Assembly (NCBI GenBank): GCA_937942145.1
Contig: CALDFV010000185.1
Coordinates: 1-33,666, forward strand
Direction of reading: 5' to 3'
DNA from: an uncultured Opitutaceae bacterium
GTDB lineage: Bacteria; Verrucomicrobiota; Verrucomicrobiia; Opitutales; Opitutaceae
DNA: 33,666 bases
The notes under the pieces are model-generated. The model worked only from the letters and a program-made list of their open reading frames with translations. It made no database searches and was not told where the DNA came from. This document shows positions 8,547 through 17,200 of the stretch, piece by piece (the first letter of the stretch is position 1; each line of letters opens with the position of its first letter). The position numbers were made by a program, and so were the translations under genes.

Positions 8547-9548
8547 TCACTGCTTCGCGTAGCGTTCGAACGCTTGGGCGATTTTCGCCTGCTCCGTGTT
8601 GCCCTTATGAAAGATAATTCGATGCTTCATCAAGAACCGCGTTCCCTCAGTGAGAGTGAACGTCTTATCGTCCCGAGATTTGTCCAGACTGTTGAATCCA
8701 AAAGGGTTCGCTGTAAATAGCCCGTAGTCTCTTACGTGCCAAGGGGTGGGATGACGAAAACTTGACGGATGATTCAGAATCGCAATGCCCACGTGCTCCC
8801 CTTCCAATGGCCCGTGGTAATCAACCCAGGCAGCTCGCTTGCTCCAAGTATCGCCATCGCGGATACCTTCGCTATTAACAATACGCCCGCCCTTTCCTTC
8901 CTTCAGGGCCATTACGGAAGGAATTCGGACGCTCAGTCCCGCATCCTTAATGTCACCCACCTGCACATCGCCGTATTCCGCGATAAACGAAATATCAAAA
9001 TCAAGAACAACCTGATTCTTCGACTTTCGGATCACGATGGTGCGCTCATCTGACATAAGCTTTTCACCATCGCTGCCCACATAGTCGTTTCGAGTCTTCA
9101 CAATCGCTCGTTTCTCGTTCGCATCAATCTGGGAAAACTCCCGATGCACGGTTCGACCCATCTTTTTCTTAAATGCTGCCAGCTTATCCGCATCGAGATT
9201 CTTTTCAGTCCCCGTTCTCAACTCGAGCCAAGTATCAAACCCGTTGATGTTTTGATGCCCAAACCAAATAGAACGGTGATGCGGGTGGTCAAACTGCTCG
9301 CCATCAACTTTCGTCATTGGATAGGCCCGGGTCATAGGCTTCCCCGTGGGACCAATGAAAGGCCAAAGATACGGTTTGTTCGCCTGGTCAACAATGTAGT
9401 TTGTAACCAATTCCCCATTATAGTTGATGGTGAGACCAAAGTCAGTTTCCTTGATCGAAAAGCCTTCATCTGCCAGGCTAGCCGGGAAAAGCGCAACCGC
9501 GAGAGCGGTCAATGCAGCGATTGAGAAATTATTCGGTTTCATAGGCAT
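8547..9548 (-). CDS. Secreted DUF6807 (PmoA-like) family protein
   Basis: A member of the DUF6807 family, also annotated as methane oxygenase PmoA-like, although nothing links it to methane oxidation. The function is unknown. It is common near glycan-degradation genes in Verrucomicrobiota and Planctomycetota (family knowledge). The 333-residue product begins with a signal peptide (FSIAALTALAVALFPASLADEG). Characteristic segments are YLWPFIGPTGKPMTRAYPM, FDHPHHRSIWFGHQNINGFDTW, AWVDYHGPLEGEHVGIAILNHP and FRHPTPWHVRDYGLFTANPFG. ATGs at 9548 and 9542 are both possible starts. It lies 115 bases downstream of uxaC on the same strand and may belong to that operon. Confidence 0.85.
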   Translation of the reverse strand: MPMKPNNFSIAALTALAVALFPASLADEGFSIKETDFGLTINYNGELVTNYIVDQANKPYLWPFIGPTGKPMTRAYPMTKVDGEQFDHPHHRSIWFGHQNINGFDTWLELRTGTEKNLDADKLAAFKKKMGRTVHREFSQIDANEKRAIVKTRNDYVGSDGEKLMSDERTIVIRKSKNQVVLDFDISFIAEYGDVQVGDIKDAGLSVRIPSVMALKEGKGGRIVNSEGIRDGDTWSKRAAWVDYHGPLEGEHVGIAILNHPSSFRHPTPWHVRDYGLFTANPFGFNSLDKSRDDKTFTLTEGTRFLMKHRIIFHKGNTEQAKIAQAFERYAKQ

Positions 9549-9663
9549 AGGGTTGAGGTTGTAAATCGGAGATTATTTAGAATAGTTGCACAGGGAATAG
9601 CGGGACTGAAGAAGGGTGAGAAAACTTTTTCTACGCAGATCGACTTGGACGGGCACAAACACA

Positions 9664-11070
9664 TTAGAGACCTTCTACCCCAAAATAGTCGACTGCATTC
9701 TGGTAGCAAATGTTCCTAACCATACCACCCACCAACTCCATGTCTTTGGGGAGCTCACCGTTTTCAACGTCGGTACCAACCAAATTGCACAATATCCGTC
9801 TAAAATACTCGTGTCGCGGATACGAAAGGAAGGAACGGGAATCAGTTAGCATCCCCACAAACCGCGGAAATAGACCTAGATTGGAAAGGGCATTCATCTG
9901 CGCCGCCATGGCTTCCTTCTGATCAAGATGCCACCAGCCGGTGCCAAGCTGCATTTTCCCAGGTATCACACCATCCTGGAAATTCCCCAACATCGTCGCT
10001 ACCGAATAGTTGTCAGACCAATTCAAATTGTATACGACGGTTTTAGGCAATTGATTCGTCTGGTCTAAACTGTCAAAGAATTTTCCCATCGTCTCGACCT
10101 GCGGGGTATCACCAATCGAATCAAAGCCCGTGTCCGGCCCCACCGCATTAAACATACGGGTATTGTTGCTTCTCAGCGCTCCCAAATGCAGCTGCATAGT
10201 CCAAGCTTTCTCCGCATTCCAGCGCCCTACTTCCCGCATCAGGAAGAAGCCAAACTGTTCTCTTTCGCTTTTCGTAGCAGCCGTTCCCTTTCGAGCATTG
10301 TTAAACACATTACTGACGGTTGCTTCACTCGTTTCAGCATAGAAACAACGCTCAAGTCCGTGATCCGTCAGCCGCCCGCCCATCTCATGGAAAAAGTCGT
10401 GCCTCTTCTTCAGCGCATCCAAAAAGGAACTCAGAGAATCGATGGCAATGCCGGCTACCTCTGACAACCGGTCGACCCATTCGTTGAAGGCGGTAGGGTT
10501 ATCCACTTGGAGCCCTTTGTCGGGCCGAAACGTGGGAATCACTTTTGTCTCCAAATCCATCGACTGAATCGCCTGATGGTTCTCCAAGGAATCGGTGGGA
10601 TCGTCGGTGGTACCGACTACCTTCACTTTGAAACGCTTCAAGATTCCATGAGCGCTCAAATCATCTGACTTCAGCGTTTCATTACCGGCTTCCCAAATCT
10701 CCTTGGCAGTGTCCTCGTTAATCGGAAGATCAATGTCAAAGTATCGCTGGAGCTCTAGATGGCTCCAGTGATAAAGAGGATTACGCAACGTATGGGGCAC
10801 TGTTTTACACCAGGCCAGAAATTTTTCGTAGGGATCAGCGTCTCCTGTGCAAAGCGGTTCAGGGACTCCGTTAGCCCGCATCGCGCGCCATTTATAGTGA
10901 TCCCCCTCCAGCCATATCTCGAACAAATTGGCGAAGCGACGATTGCCCGCTACGTCTTCTGGGGGAAGATGACAATGATAGTCGAATATAGGTTCGCTCT
11001 TAGCATATTCATGATACAACGTGCGTGCGGTATCGTTTTGAAGCAGAAAATCGTCGGTGATAAATGACAT
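9664..11070 (-). CDS. uxaC: Glucuronate isomerase
   Basis: Uronate isomerase interconverts D-glucuronate with D-fructuronate and D-galacturonate with D-tagaturonate, the first step of hexuronate catabolism in the cytoplasm. The 468-residue length is typical. The N-terminus (DYHCHLPPEDV, with metal-type His32 and His34) and LFEIWLEGDHYKWRAMRANGVPE match the family closely. Further on, VVGTTDDPTDSLENH, WTMQLHLGALRSNNTRMF, YNLNWSDNYSVATMLGNFQ and GTGWWHLDQKEAM are also characteristic. It begins 15 bases after the UxaE-like gene, so the two are almost certainly co-transcribed. No uxaB or uxuA, which would carry the pathway further by the textbook route, is seen nearby. Confidence 0.97.
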   Translation of the reverse strand: MSFITDDFLLQNDTARTLYHEYAKSEPIFDYHCHLPPEDVAGNRRFANLFEIWLEGDHYKWRAMRANGVPEPLCTGDADPYEKFLAWCKTVPHTLRNPLYHWSHLELQRYFDIDLPINEDTAKEIWEAGNETLKSDDLSAHGILKRFKVKVVGTTDDPTDSLENHQAIQSMDLETKVIPTFRPDKGLQVDNPTAFNEWVDRLSEVAGIAIDSLSSFLDALKKRHDFFHEMGGRLTDHGLERCFYAETSEATVSNVFNNARKGTAATKSEREQFGFFLMREVGRWNAEKAWTMQLHLGALRSNNTRMFNAVGPDTGFDSIGDTPQVETMGKFFDSLDQTNQLPKTVVYNLNWSDNYSVATMLGNFQDGVIPGKMQLGTGWWHLDQKEAMAAQMNALSNLGLFPRFVGMLTDSRSFLSYPRHEYFRRILCNLVGTDVENGELPKDMELVGGMVRNICYQNAVDYFGVEGL

Positions 11071-11085
11071 GATGAGATTCTCGTG

Positions 11086-12972
11086 TTAAAGGTTTGATTG
11101 CAGAATCGGATTGGCAATGCCTTCTAGAAATTCCGAATAGTCGGTGTACGCGCTTAGTTTTTCCTGTACGGCGTCGCACACATTCTCCTTCGCCAACCCA
11201 GTATTCCGCGCCAGAAAGATAATATAGCTTGCCACCTTTTGGCAAAACCTCAACCGGCCTTCATCGCTAATGGAATAAAATCGTTCTCGCTGCTGGTAGC
11301 CCGCGGCAGAATGATCACCCAAAGTCTCTTTTCGCGGCAGCCCTTCCCGTGCCAGCACAAACAGAAAATTATACTCGAACCAGAACATGTGATCCGGGTT
11401 GGGATCAAGCGCTTCCAAGGCGCTGCGACAAGTTTCGAGCGAGTCGAATACCTGAGTCGCGGCTCCCTCCAATTCTAGAGCATTCACTATGAATTCCCGG
11501 GCCATATTCCGCTCAGTTTCCTCCAAACTGAAGGCGCCCGCCACCGCGAGCTCCAAAGTAAACGCATACCAGTCACGCCATAAAGCCTGGTCCACTTCAC
11601 TCTTGGACTCGGATAAAGCCACTCCCATTTCGTAGGTGTAGCGCCCGCTCGTCTTGATCTCCAAGTTTCCCTCGGTGACCTCGCCCATCACTTGATAGTT
11701 CTCTGGCGACTTGCCCGAACCCGAATGGAATCCGATACTCACTCCAAAAGCTTCGCAAACCTTCCATTGTCGAGCGATCAGATCTTTCAACTCTCCATTA
11801 CTCGGATACGGCATGTTTTTCTGGAAGCCAAAAGCTGGGGCGACAAACTGTACCGGCATCCCCAATACTTCGCAAAGCGCTAGCATTATCCCTGTCGTCT
11901 CCGGCTTTGTCAGTCCAGGAAGCTCGTCGATGGAAAGCTCACGCAAGTACGCTCGTCCCACTTCCGTCGTAAATGCTGCCTCACGAGCGCGGCGATATTT
12001 TCCATCACGCGCCTTCATTTTTTTCATCGCCGGCCAGACATAGCACAGCAACGCGTCCCGCTCCGTCTCATCCAAAGCAATCCCTGCTGCCGCGACGCGT
12101 TCTGAAACCTTGGCCACGAGGTCCGGATCAATCTCGGCATCAACGTAAGATCGTCGTTCAGCTTCAGTTTCAGGCGTTTGGGTTTCAGCCAACTCGGGCG
12201 ACAAATCAAAGGTGATATAGGACGCAAACAAACAACCAGCTACCAGCGCATCTTCTCTAGAATCAAATTTTCCGCCAATCGGCTGATGATCCGCATTGAA
12301 ACTCCAGGCAATTTTGTGGCTATGGAATCCCGTCTTCAATTTTGAAAGAACACAACCATGACTCATCCCCTCTACCGATTGTCCTTGGTGACCTTCTGGA
12401 ACGCTTGTTCCAATAAATGGAAACGGCACTGTATCTAATTCGTTAGCCAACATTACGTCTACATCGAAAACCAGTTCTCTGGGTATGCTGTTCTGATTGG
12501 CCGTTAATCCTATTCCCAGATTCGCCATAGTCCAATCGACTCCAGGCCAATGAAGGGTCGTAAAACGGGCCCCAATTCCCAACGTGCTCTTGCCAAGGCT
12601 GCCCTCGGCGGTCGGAAACACCGAGCTCTCGGATTCGAACTCCTGTATCCGGTTTTTAATGGCGATTAGATTTTCAAAGCTAGCAGGGAAGTAAGTAGCG
12701 CCATCGATCTCAGCGCGCCCTTGCAAACCACAACCGCTTCCCGCATCACCCACGCTTTCAAGCCGCCAAGCGTGGTCTCCACTCGTATCGCTTACCAAGG
12801 ACCACTTTCCGTCTCCCGTTTCAAAATGGCTCAAAGGGAATACATCGATCCCCTGGTTCGACCTCAAATTTGACTGCAATGCCTCCCAGTCGAGACAGAA
12901 GTCCGGACTCACACAGGGATTTCTCGAGATCCTGATCTCATTATCTAAAAGAAATTGATTGATTGGCTTCAT
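11086..12972 (-). CDS. UxaE-like protein, probable tagaturonate epimerase (long form)
   Basis: The best match I can suggest is the UxaE family, which epimerises tagaturonate to fructuronate and lets galacturonate enter the glucuronate branch. Supporting points are the tight coupling to uxaC (15-base gap) and recognisable pieces: LGIGARFTTLHWPG near the N-terminus, WSFNADHQPIGGKFDSREDA and YITFDLSPEL in the middle, and QWKVCEAFGVSIGFHSGSGKSPENY later, where His and acidic residues could bind a metal. No signal peptide is seen. The open frame extends to a GTG at 12996 (636 residues), but the ATG at 12972 (628 residues) is the more likely start. I believe UxaE proteins are nearer 500 residues, so this would be a long form. 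If it is not UxaE, it is still likely to be a sugar-acid enzyme. The catalytic assignment is inference. Confidence 0.6.
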   Translation of the reverse strand: MKPINQFLLDNEIRISRNPCVSPDFCLDWEALQSNLRSNQGIDVFPLSHFETGDGKWSLVSDTSGDHAWRLESVGDAGSGCGLQGRAEIDGATYFPASFENLIAIKNRIQEFESESSVFPTAEGSLGKSTLGIGARFTTLHWPGVDWTMANLGIGLTANQNSIPRELVFDVDVMLANELDTVPFPFIGTSVPEGHQGQSVEGMSHGCVLSKLKTGFHSHKIAWSFNADHQPIGGKFDSREDALVAGCLFASYITFDLSPELAETQTPETEAERRSYVDAEIDPDLVAKVSERVAAAGIALDETERDALLCYVWPAMKKMKARDGKYRRAREAAFTTEVGRAYLRELSIDELPGLTKPETTGIMLALCEVLGMPVQFVAPAFGFQKNMPYPSNGELKDLIARQWKVCEAFGVSIGFHSGSGKSPENYQVMGEVTEGNLEIKTSGRYTYEMGVALSESKSEVDQALWRDWYAFTLELAVAGAFSLEETERNMAREFIVNALELEGAATQVFDSLETCRSALEALDPNPDHMFWFEYNFLFVLAREGLPRKETLGDHSAAGYQQRERFYSISDEGRLRFCQKVASYIIFLARNTGLAKENVCDAVQEKLSAYTDYSEFLEGIANPILQSNL

Positions 12973-13178
12973 CTGAGGAACACAAGGGCCTAACACGTGT
13001 TAGAATCTTGCACCCCTACTATTTGGCAATTAGGCTAAAATGAAAGCGTAAAATCGCGAAAGTCCCGTCCGGCTAGCGCCAAAACGATTCTCTCCAACTA
13101 AGGGCTTGCTCGGCTTGTAGGTACTTTGCAAAACTCTCTCCTCAATTTAATTTCTTAAACAATCAATACCTCAATTCT

Positions 13179-13982
13179 ATGCCTCTTATTGAAACGAACG
13201 GAATTCAAATGAACTACGAGGAACGCGGCACCGGCGAACCTCTTATCCTAATCATGGGAATCACAGCGCCTGGAGCGGTCTGGGAGGCCCATGCGGATCA
13301 TTGGAGTTCAAACTATCGCTGCATCATGGTAGACAATCGAGGGATCGGACTGACCGATAAGCCCGAGGGCGACTATTCAAGCGCCATGATGGCCGATGAC
13401 TACGCCGGACTCATGGATGCGTTGGGTATCGAGTCCGCCAAGGTCGTGGGTGTTTCCATGGGCTCGATCATCGCCCAGCAGCTTTGCTTGCGTCACGCAT
13501 CCAAAGTAAAGAGCGCCGTTCTCATGTGTCCTTGGGCTCGTTGCGACCGCTATGCCGCCTCGATCTTCGAGCATATGAAGGCCTGCTTTGCCCACTTGTC
13601 ACCCGCCCAATTCATGGAGTGGATACAGCTTCTTATTTTCACCAAGCCGTTCTGGGACAATGACGAGGCTCACGCGAGCTTGCTCGAAGGACGCCACGGG
13701 TTCGCCCACGGTCCGGCCCCGCAACCGCTGCATGGACTTGAAGGTCAGGCTGCGGCTTGTATCAACCACGATGTATACGATCAGCTTGGCACTATCAGTC
13801 AGCCCTGCTTGGTGATCGGTGGTAAAGACGACATTTTCACTCCGTTATGGATGGGTCAGGAGGTCGCAGGAGCCATACCCAATTGCGATACCTACTTCTA
13901 TGATGACGCGGGACATGCCTTCCATTTCGAAAAAATGGACGACTTTAATCCGCGCGTCTTAGAGTGGCTCAACGCCCACTAG
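13179..13982 (+). CDS. Alpha/beta-fold hydrolase
   Basis: A cytoplasmic alpha/beta hydrolase of the RutD / 3-oxoadipate enol-lactonase type. The substrate is unknown. The 267 residues hold a complete set: the oxyanion region LILIMGITAPGAVW, the VDNRGIGLTDKP turn, the nucleophile elbow GVSMGS (Ser93), the acid in GGKDDIFTP (Asp218) and the catalytic His in AGHAFHFE (His246). There is no signal peptide. Unlike the hydrolase at 3318-4207, it is intact. It stands alone, 182 bases from the divergent UxaE-like gene, and the next gene on its strand begins about 175 bases later. No Shine-Dalgarno sequence is obvious before the ATG. Confidence 0.9.
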   Translation: MPLIETNGIQMNYEERGTGEPLILIMGITAPGAVWEAHADHWSSNYRCIMVDNRGIGLTDKPEGDYSSAMMADDYAGLMDALGIESAKVVGVSMGSIIAQQLCLRHASKVKSAVLMCPWARCDRYAASIFEHMKACFAHLSPAQFMEWIQLLIFTKPFWDNDEAHASLLEGRHGFAHGPAPQPLHGLEGQAAACINHDVYDQLGTISQPCLVIGGKDDIFTPLWMGQEVAGAIPNCDTYFYDDAGHAFHFEKMDDFNPRVLEWLNAH

Positions 13983-14156
13983 TTCATTTGCCTCATTAAT
14001 CGCACCGGTCTACTCGAATTTGGTTCTTAAAGCGATTCCAACTCGGAGTTTTTCGAGTTGGAAATGAATTCTGGATCAATTTCGCCGTCCTGATCGGTTG
14101 GATTGACTACTTGCCGATGCGTCGCCTTTGAGGACGGACCACTCTCATTTTTCATC

Positions 14157-14489
14157 ATGACCCCAGAACAGCTCGTAAGGATTCGCCTAAAAGTAGAAAA
14201 GCGAATCGCAGAGATTGACGCGTTTCTCGCGGAAGATGATCCGGAGTCAAAACCGGTCGCTCCGGACGTAGCCATCGGGAGACTATCCCGTTTGGAATCG
14301 ATGCAATCCCAGCAAATGAGCCTCGCCCAGCAGAGACGCCAGCGGGAAGAGAAAGAACGATTGGAAAACGCGCTCGACCGCATTAAAAAAGGGGCCTACG
14401 GAAACTGCGCTTATTGCTTATCACCCATATCCTACGAACGTCTTGAAGCGATGCCCGACGCTGTGGTCTGCGTAACCTGCGCTAGATAG
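14157..14489 (+). CDS. DksA/TraR-type C4 zinc-finger protein
   Basis: A small DksA/TraR-family protein; such proteins bind RNA polymerase or act as small regulators. The C-terminal zinc finger is complete: GNCAYC (Cys84, Cys87) then 17 residues and CVTC (Cys105, Cys108). A long helical, charged region precedes it, as in the DksA coiled coil. The frame is open from a TTG at 14103, but the ATG at 14157 yields a normal 110-residue protein starting MTPEQLVRIRLKVEKR, so I chose it. True DksA is about 150 residues with acidic tip residues on the coiled coil; this is shorter, so a DksA-like protein is the safer name. Confidence 0.88.
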   Translation: MTPEQLVRIRLKVEKRIAEIDAFLAEDDPESKPVAPDVAIGRLSRLESMQSQQMSLAQQRRQREEKERLENALDRIKKGAYGNCAYCLSPISYERLEAMPDAVVCVTCAR

Positions 14490-14609
14490 GAAAAAGCAAT
14501 TTAGACTAACCGAAATCTCGCAGCCTTTCCATTTCACGTCGGTCGAAACAAATTAGTAGGGAACCTGCTAGAATAGGAGCAATCTAGGTTTGGACTACTC
14601 TTTCTAAAT

Positions 14610-15464
14610 ATGAAACCCTCTACTGTCTCCCGCACACTACTGGCGATCGGATGTTTCGTCGCCGGAGTCATAGCTCACTCGCTCTTTCTATCTTTTTCGA
14701 ATGAGGACCCAATCAACCCGTTGCCACAACAAGCGAGGGCGCTCGAAAAGAAAGTTCGCTCGCTAACCGAGCAATTGGCCAAAGCGCAAACTGAGAATGC
14801 GACCCTCCAATCCAAGCTAGAGGAGGCTCCAGCCTTCGAGTCTTTTGTATTATCCGATGAGAAGGAGGAGGCGCAAAGGGCCCAATCGACTCGAGCGATC
14901 TCACTTGGCGAAGGACGCTTTGAGGAGATGATGTCTCGTCAAGTAGACCAGCAGCTCGATATTTACGCCACCCGCTTGAACTTGAACGCCGACCAACGCG
15001 AGGAGCTTAAAGAGATAATGCTTCTGCGGATGACCCAGATGCGCTTGCGCTTCAATCCCCACGGTGCCGAGCGACGCGAAGACGATAATGGGGCTCCTAT
15101 GATCACCCAAAATGACATCGACAATCTCGCCGCTGAAATCCTGTCTCTCGACCAGTTCGACGAATATGATGAAATCAGAACCCAGGAAATCGAATCCCGT
15201 AGCGAAATGATGGCGACAGCCCAGCTAAGCCAGATCGCGCCCCAGCTCGGCCTGACCGAAACGCAAAAAGATCAGGTTTACTCGATCTACTACAGTCAAT
15301 CGCTCGAAATGACTGACGGCTTTGTGAACCCCGAGCGCATGCAGGAATCGCAACTCTCAGCTGACGAAGAAGTAAGGGAGATTCTAAATGAGGAACAGCG
15401 CGAGGTATTCAATACGATCAAGGAAAACCAAAGCTTTGGCAATTTCACGATAATCGCTCGGTGA
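14610..15464 (+). CDS. Membrane-anchored periplasmic helical protein with LTXXQ-like repeats
   Basis: I do not recognise a named family. The 284 residues start with one hydrophobic segment (about residues 8-28), followed by a likely coiled coil (LEKKVRSLTEQLAKAQTENATLQSKLEE), so the body is probably periplasmic and anchored. Further on, three segments, LNLNADQREELKEIM, LGLTETQKDQVYSIY and LSADEEVREILNEEQREVF, resemble the LTXXQ helices of the Spy/CpxP group, which act as periplasmic chaperones or metal-stress sensors. That link is only by pattern. It lies 120 bases after the DksA-like gene and 62 bases before the DUF2237 gene, on the same strand. Confidence 0.75.
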   Translation: MKPSTVSRTLLAIGCFVAGVIAHSLFLSFSNEDPINPLPQQARALEKKVRSLTEQLAKAQTENATLQSKLEEAPAFESFVLSDEKEEAQRAQSTRAISLGEGRFEEMMSRQVDQQLDIYATRLNLNADQREELKEIMLLRMTQMRLRFNPHGAERREDDNGAPMITQNDIDNLAAEILSLDQFDEYDEIRTQEIESRSEMMATAQLSQIAPQLGLTETQKDQVYSIYYSQSLEMTDGFVNPERMQESQLSADEEVREILNEEQREVFNTIKENQSFGNFTIIAR

Positions 15465-15526
15465 TTAAAGGTGATTCTCTTTTTGTCCCGTTGACCTCCA
15501 AGCCTTGTCAAAATAGTTTAGATTAA

Positions 15527-15907
15527 ATGGATATTGAAAAGGAGAAGAACTTACTCGGGGGGCGACTGGAAAGTTGCAGCAACAACCCGCTAACCGGGTT
15601 TCACCGAACGGGTAAATGCCAAACGGGCCCTCAGGATCATGGGTGCCATGCCATCTGCGTAATCGTCACCAACGAATTTCTGGAATTCTCAAAAGCCACC
15701 GGAAACGACTTGAGCACTCCGGCCCCCCAGTATTCCTTTCCTGGTTTGAAGGAAGGAGACCGTTGGTGCCTTTGCGCTTTGCGTTGGAAAGAGGCCTACG
15801 ATGCTGGCGTCGCTCCCATGGTCGTCCTTGCGGCGACCAGCGAAGCGGCATTGCAACACATCAGCCGCAGCGTGCTGGAAGAGTTTGCGTTTGTGCCTAG
15901 CGATTAA
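15527..15907 (+). CDS. DUF2237 family protein
   Basis: A small conserved protein of unknown function. The 126 residues follow the DUF2237 pattern nearly throughout: NLLGGRLESCSNNPLTGFHRTGKC, TGPQDHGCHAICVIVTNEFLEFSK, GNDLSTPAPQYSFPGLKEGDRWCLCALRWKEAYDAGVAPMVVL. Four conserved cysteines (in ESC, GKC, AIC, CLC) could form disulfides or bind metal. No signal peptide is present. The stop codon is 46 bases from the end of the convergent DUF3817 gene. Confidence 0.93.
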   Translation: MDIEKEKNLLGGRLESCSNNPLTGFHRTGKCQTGPQDHGCHAICVIVTNEFLEFSKATGNDLSTPAPQYSFPGLKEGDRWCLCALRWKEAYDAGVAPMVVLAATSEAALQHISRSVLEEFAFVPSD

Positions 15908-15952
15908 AAACAGCCTCCCCAACTTGAATCCGGTATCCGGAGATACCCGCCT

Positions 15953-16243
15953 CTATTTGAGCGCTTCACGCTTCAGGGAAGGGTCAAACATCATCGTACC
16001 GAAAGGAACCAGCGAGGCAATCACGGCAATGGTCGCCCGGCTGAATTTCCACTTACGATTGATCCAAACGCGAATGAGTATCCAGATGTAAAGGATAAAC
16101 AGAACTCCGTGAATCATGCCAACTACCCGAACCGCTTGAGGGATTTCCCAAATGTACTTTAAAGGCATCGCCAAGAAAAGCAGTACCAAATAAGACAAGC
16201 CTTCGGCGAAAGCCACTTTTCGAAAAAACTGAAGAAGTTTCAT
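15953..16243 (-). CDS. DUF3817 family small membrane protein
   Basis: A 96-residue inner-membrane protein with about three hydrophobic segments (around residues 10-27, 41-58 and 70-83). The arrangement FRKVAFAEGLSYLVLLFLAMPLKY, then VGMIHGVLFILYI, then WKFSRATIAVIASLVPFGTMMFD, is typical of DUF3817, whose function is unknown. It lies 39 bases downstream of the fumarylacetoacetase-fold gene and is probably co-transcribed with it. Confidence 0.9.
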   Translation of the reverse strand: MKLLQFFRKVAFAEGLSYLVLLFLAMPLKYIWEIPQAVRVVGMIHGVLFILYIWILIRVWINRKWKFSRATIAVIASLVPFGTMMFDPSLKREALK

Positions 16244-16282
16244 GGTAAATTGATTTTAGCCACAGCCGGCACCCGAGGGAAT

Positions 16283-17116
16283 CTACTCGACGGTTTGAAA
16301 AAGGCTCCCCAGATGATCGATTTCGATCGTGATCTCGTCACCAGATTGTAGCGTAAAATCAGTCCCCGGAACAATTCCAGTTCCTGTCATCAAGTAACAG
16401 CCATTCGAAAAGTCTAGTTCCCGATACAGGTACGCAGCCAGTTCTTCAAGTTCCCGCTTCATCTCCTTCAAACTCGTTTGCCCTTCAAAGACAACCGAAT
16501 CAGAACGAATGATTGAGAGCCTGATTTCTGTTTCCTTGGCGATCGGCGTATCCAGAATGCAAAGAGCGGGACCAATCCCAGTTGCTCCTTCGTACGATTT
16601 CGCCTGTGGAAGATAGAGCGGATTCTCCCCTTCAATACTACGGGAGCTCATATCATTGCCAATCGTGTAACCTATGATCTGTCCCTTGTCTGACATCGCC
16701 AAAGTCAATTCAGGCTCAGGAACATCCCAAGCCGAGTCTTCGCGAATTCGAACGGTTTGACCATGGCCCCGTACCCTCTGAGCGATCGATTTAAAGAACA
16801 GCTCGGGTCGATCCGCGCTATAAACTCTGGCATAGAAATCCGCCCCGCCCGCGCTTTGCGACTCCTCCATCCGGGCAAGTCGACTCGAATAGTAAGTAAC
16901 TCCTGAAGCCCACACTTCCTGAGTGCCAATCGGAGGCAATAACTCATTCTCGACCGCAGTCCGAGCGAATTCATCGTCGACGATTGAAAGTGCGGCGAGA
17001 GCATCCCTGAGTCCATCACCCTGGAAAAGCGAGTCCCAATCGGCATTAAAAAAGCAGTATTGATCGTTGCGAGACGCGACCAATCCAGAAGCGGTTCGGT
17101 AAATACAGGTTGCCAT
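16283..17116 (-). CDS. Fumarylacetoacetate hydrolase-family protein, possible 2-keto-3-deoxy sugar-acid dehydratase
   Basis: The FAH fold covers hydrolases, decarboxylases and dehydratases acting on 2-keto acids. In the 277-residue product the metal site is visible: [11 protein letters not shown] (Glu134, Glu136) and [15 protein letters not shown] (Asp155). The N-terminal [15 protein letters not shown] is a pattern I associate with 2-keto-3-deoxy-arabinonate dehydratase-like members. Such an activity would fit the sugar-acid genes at 7098-12972, but this gene is not adjacent to them. It starts with ATG 84 bases downstream of clpX on the same strand and probably has its own promoter. The family call is firm; the substrate is a guess. 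Confidence 0.88.
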   Translation of the reverse strand: MATCIYRTASGLVASRNDQYCFFNADWDSLFQGDGLRDALAALSIVDDEFARTAVENELLPPIGTQEVWASGVTYYSSRLARMEESQSAGGADFYARVYSADRPELFFKSIAQRVRGHGQTVRIREDSAWDVPEPELTLAMSDKGQIIGYTIGNDMSSRSIEGENPLYLPQAKSYEGATGIGPALCILDTPIAKETEIRLSIIRSDSVVFEGQTSLKEMKRELEELAAYLYRELDFSNGCYLMTGTGIVPGTDFTLQSGDEITIEIDHLGSLFQTVE

Positions 17117-17200
17117 GGGAGAAACGTTGGAAACGCGACTCAGTTAATGCAAGGAATTAGCGAAGCCCGCTACCTTGAAAACCGTGCATAAACGGAAACG

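Noticed and set aside
9144-9524. 126-codon frame antisense to the DUF6807 gene
   Set aside because: It is a shadow of a well-supported coding sequence on the other strand, with no recognisable protein features.
10130-10464. Plus-strand frames inside uxaC and similar antisense frames elsewhere (for example 11711-12043, 18025-18273, 19318-19689)
   Set aside because: All lie opposite conserved genes whose coding sense is certain, and none shows motifs or a plausible start.
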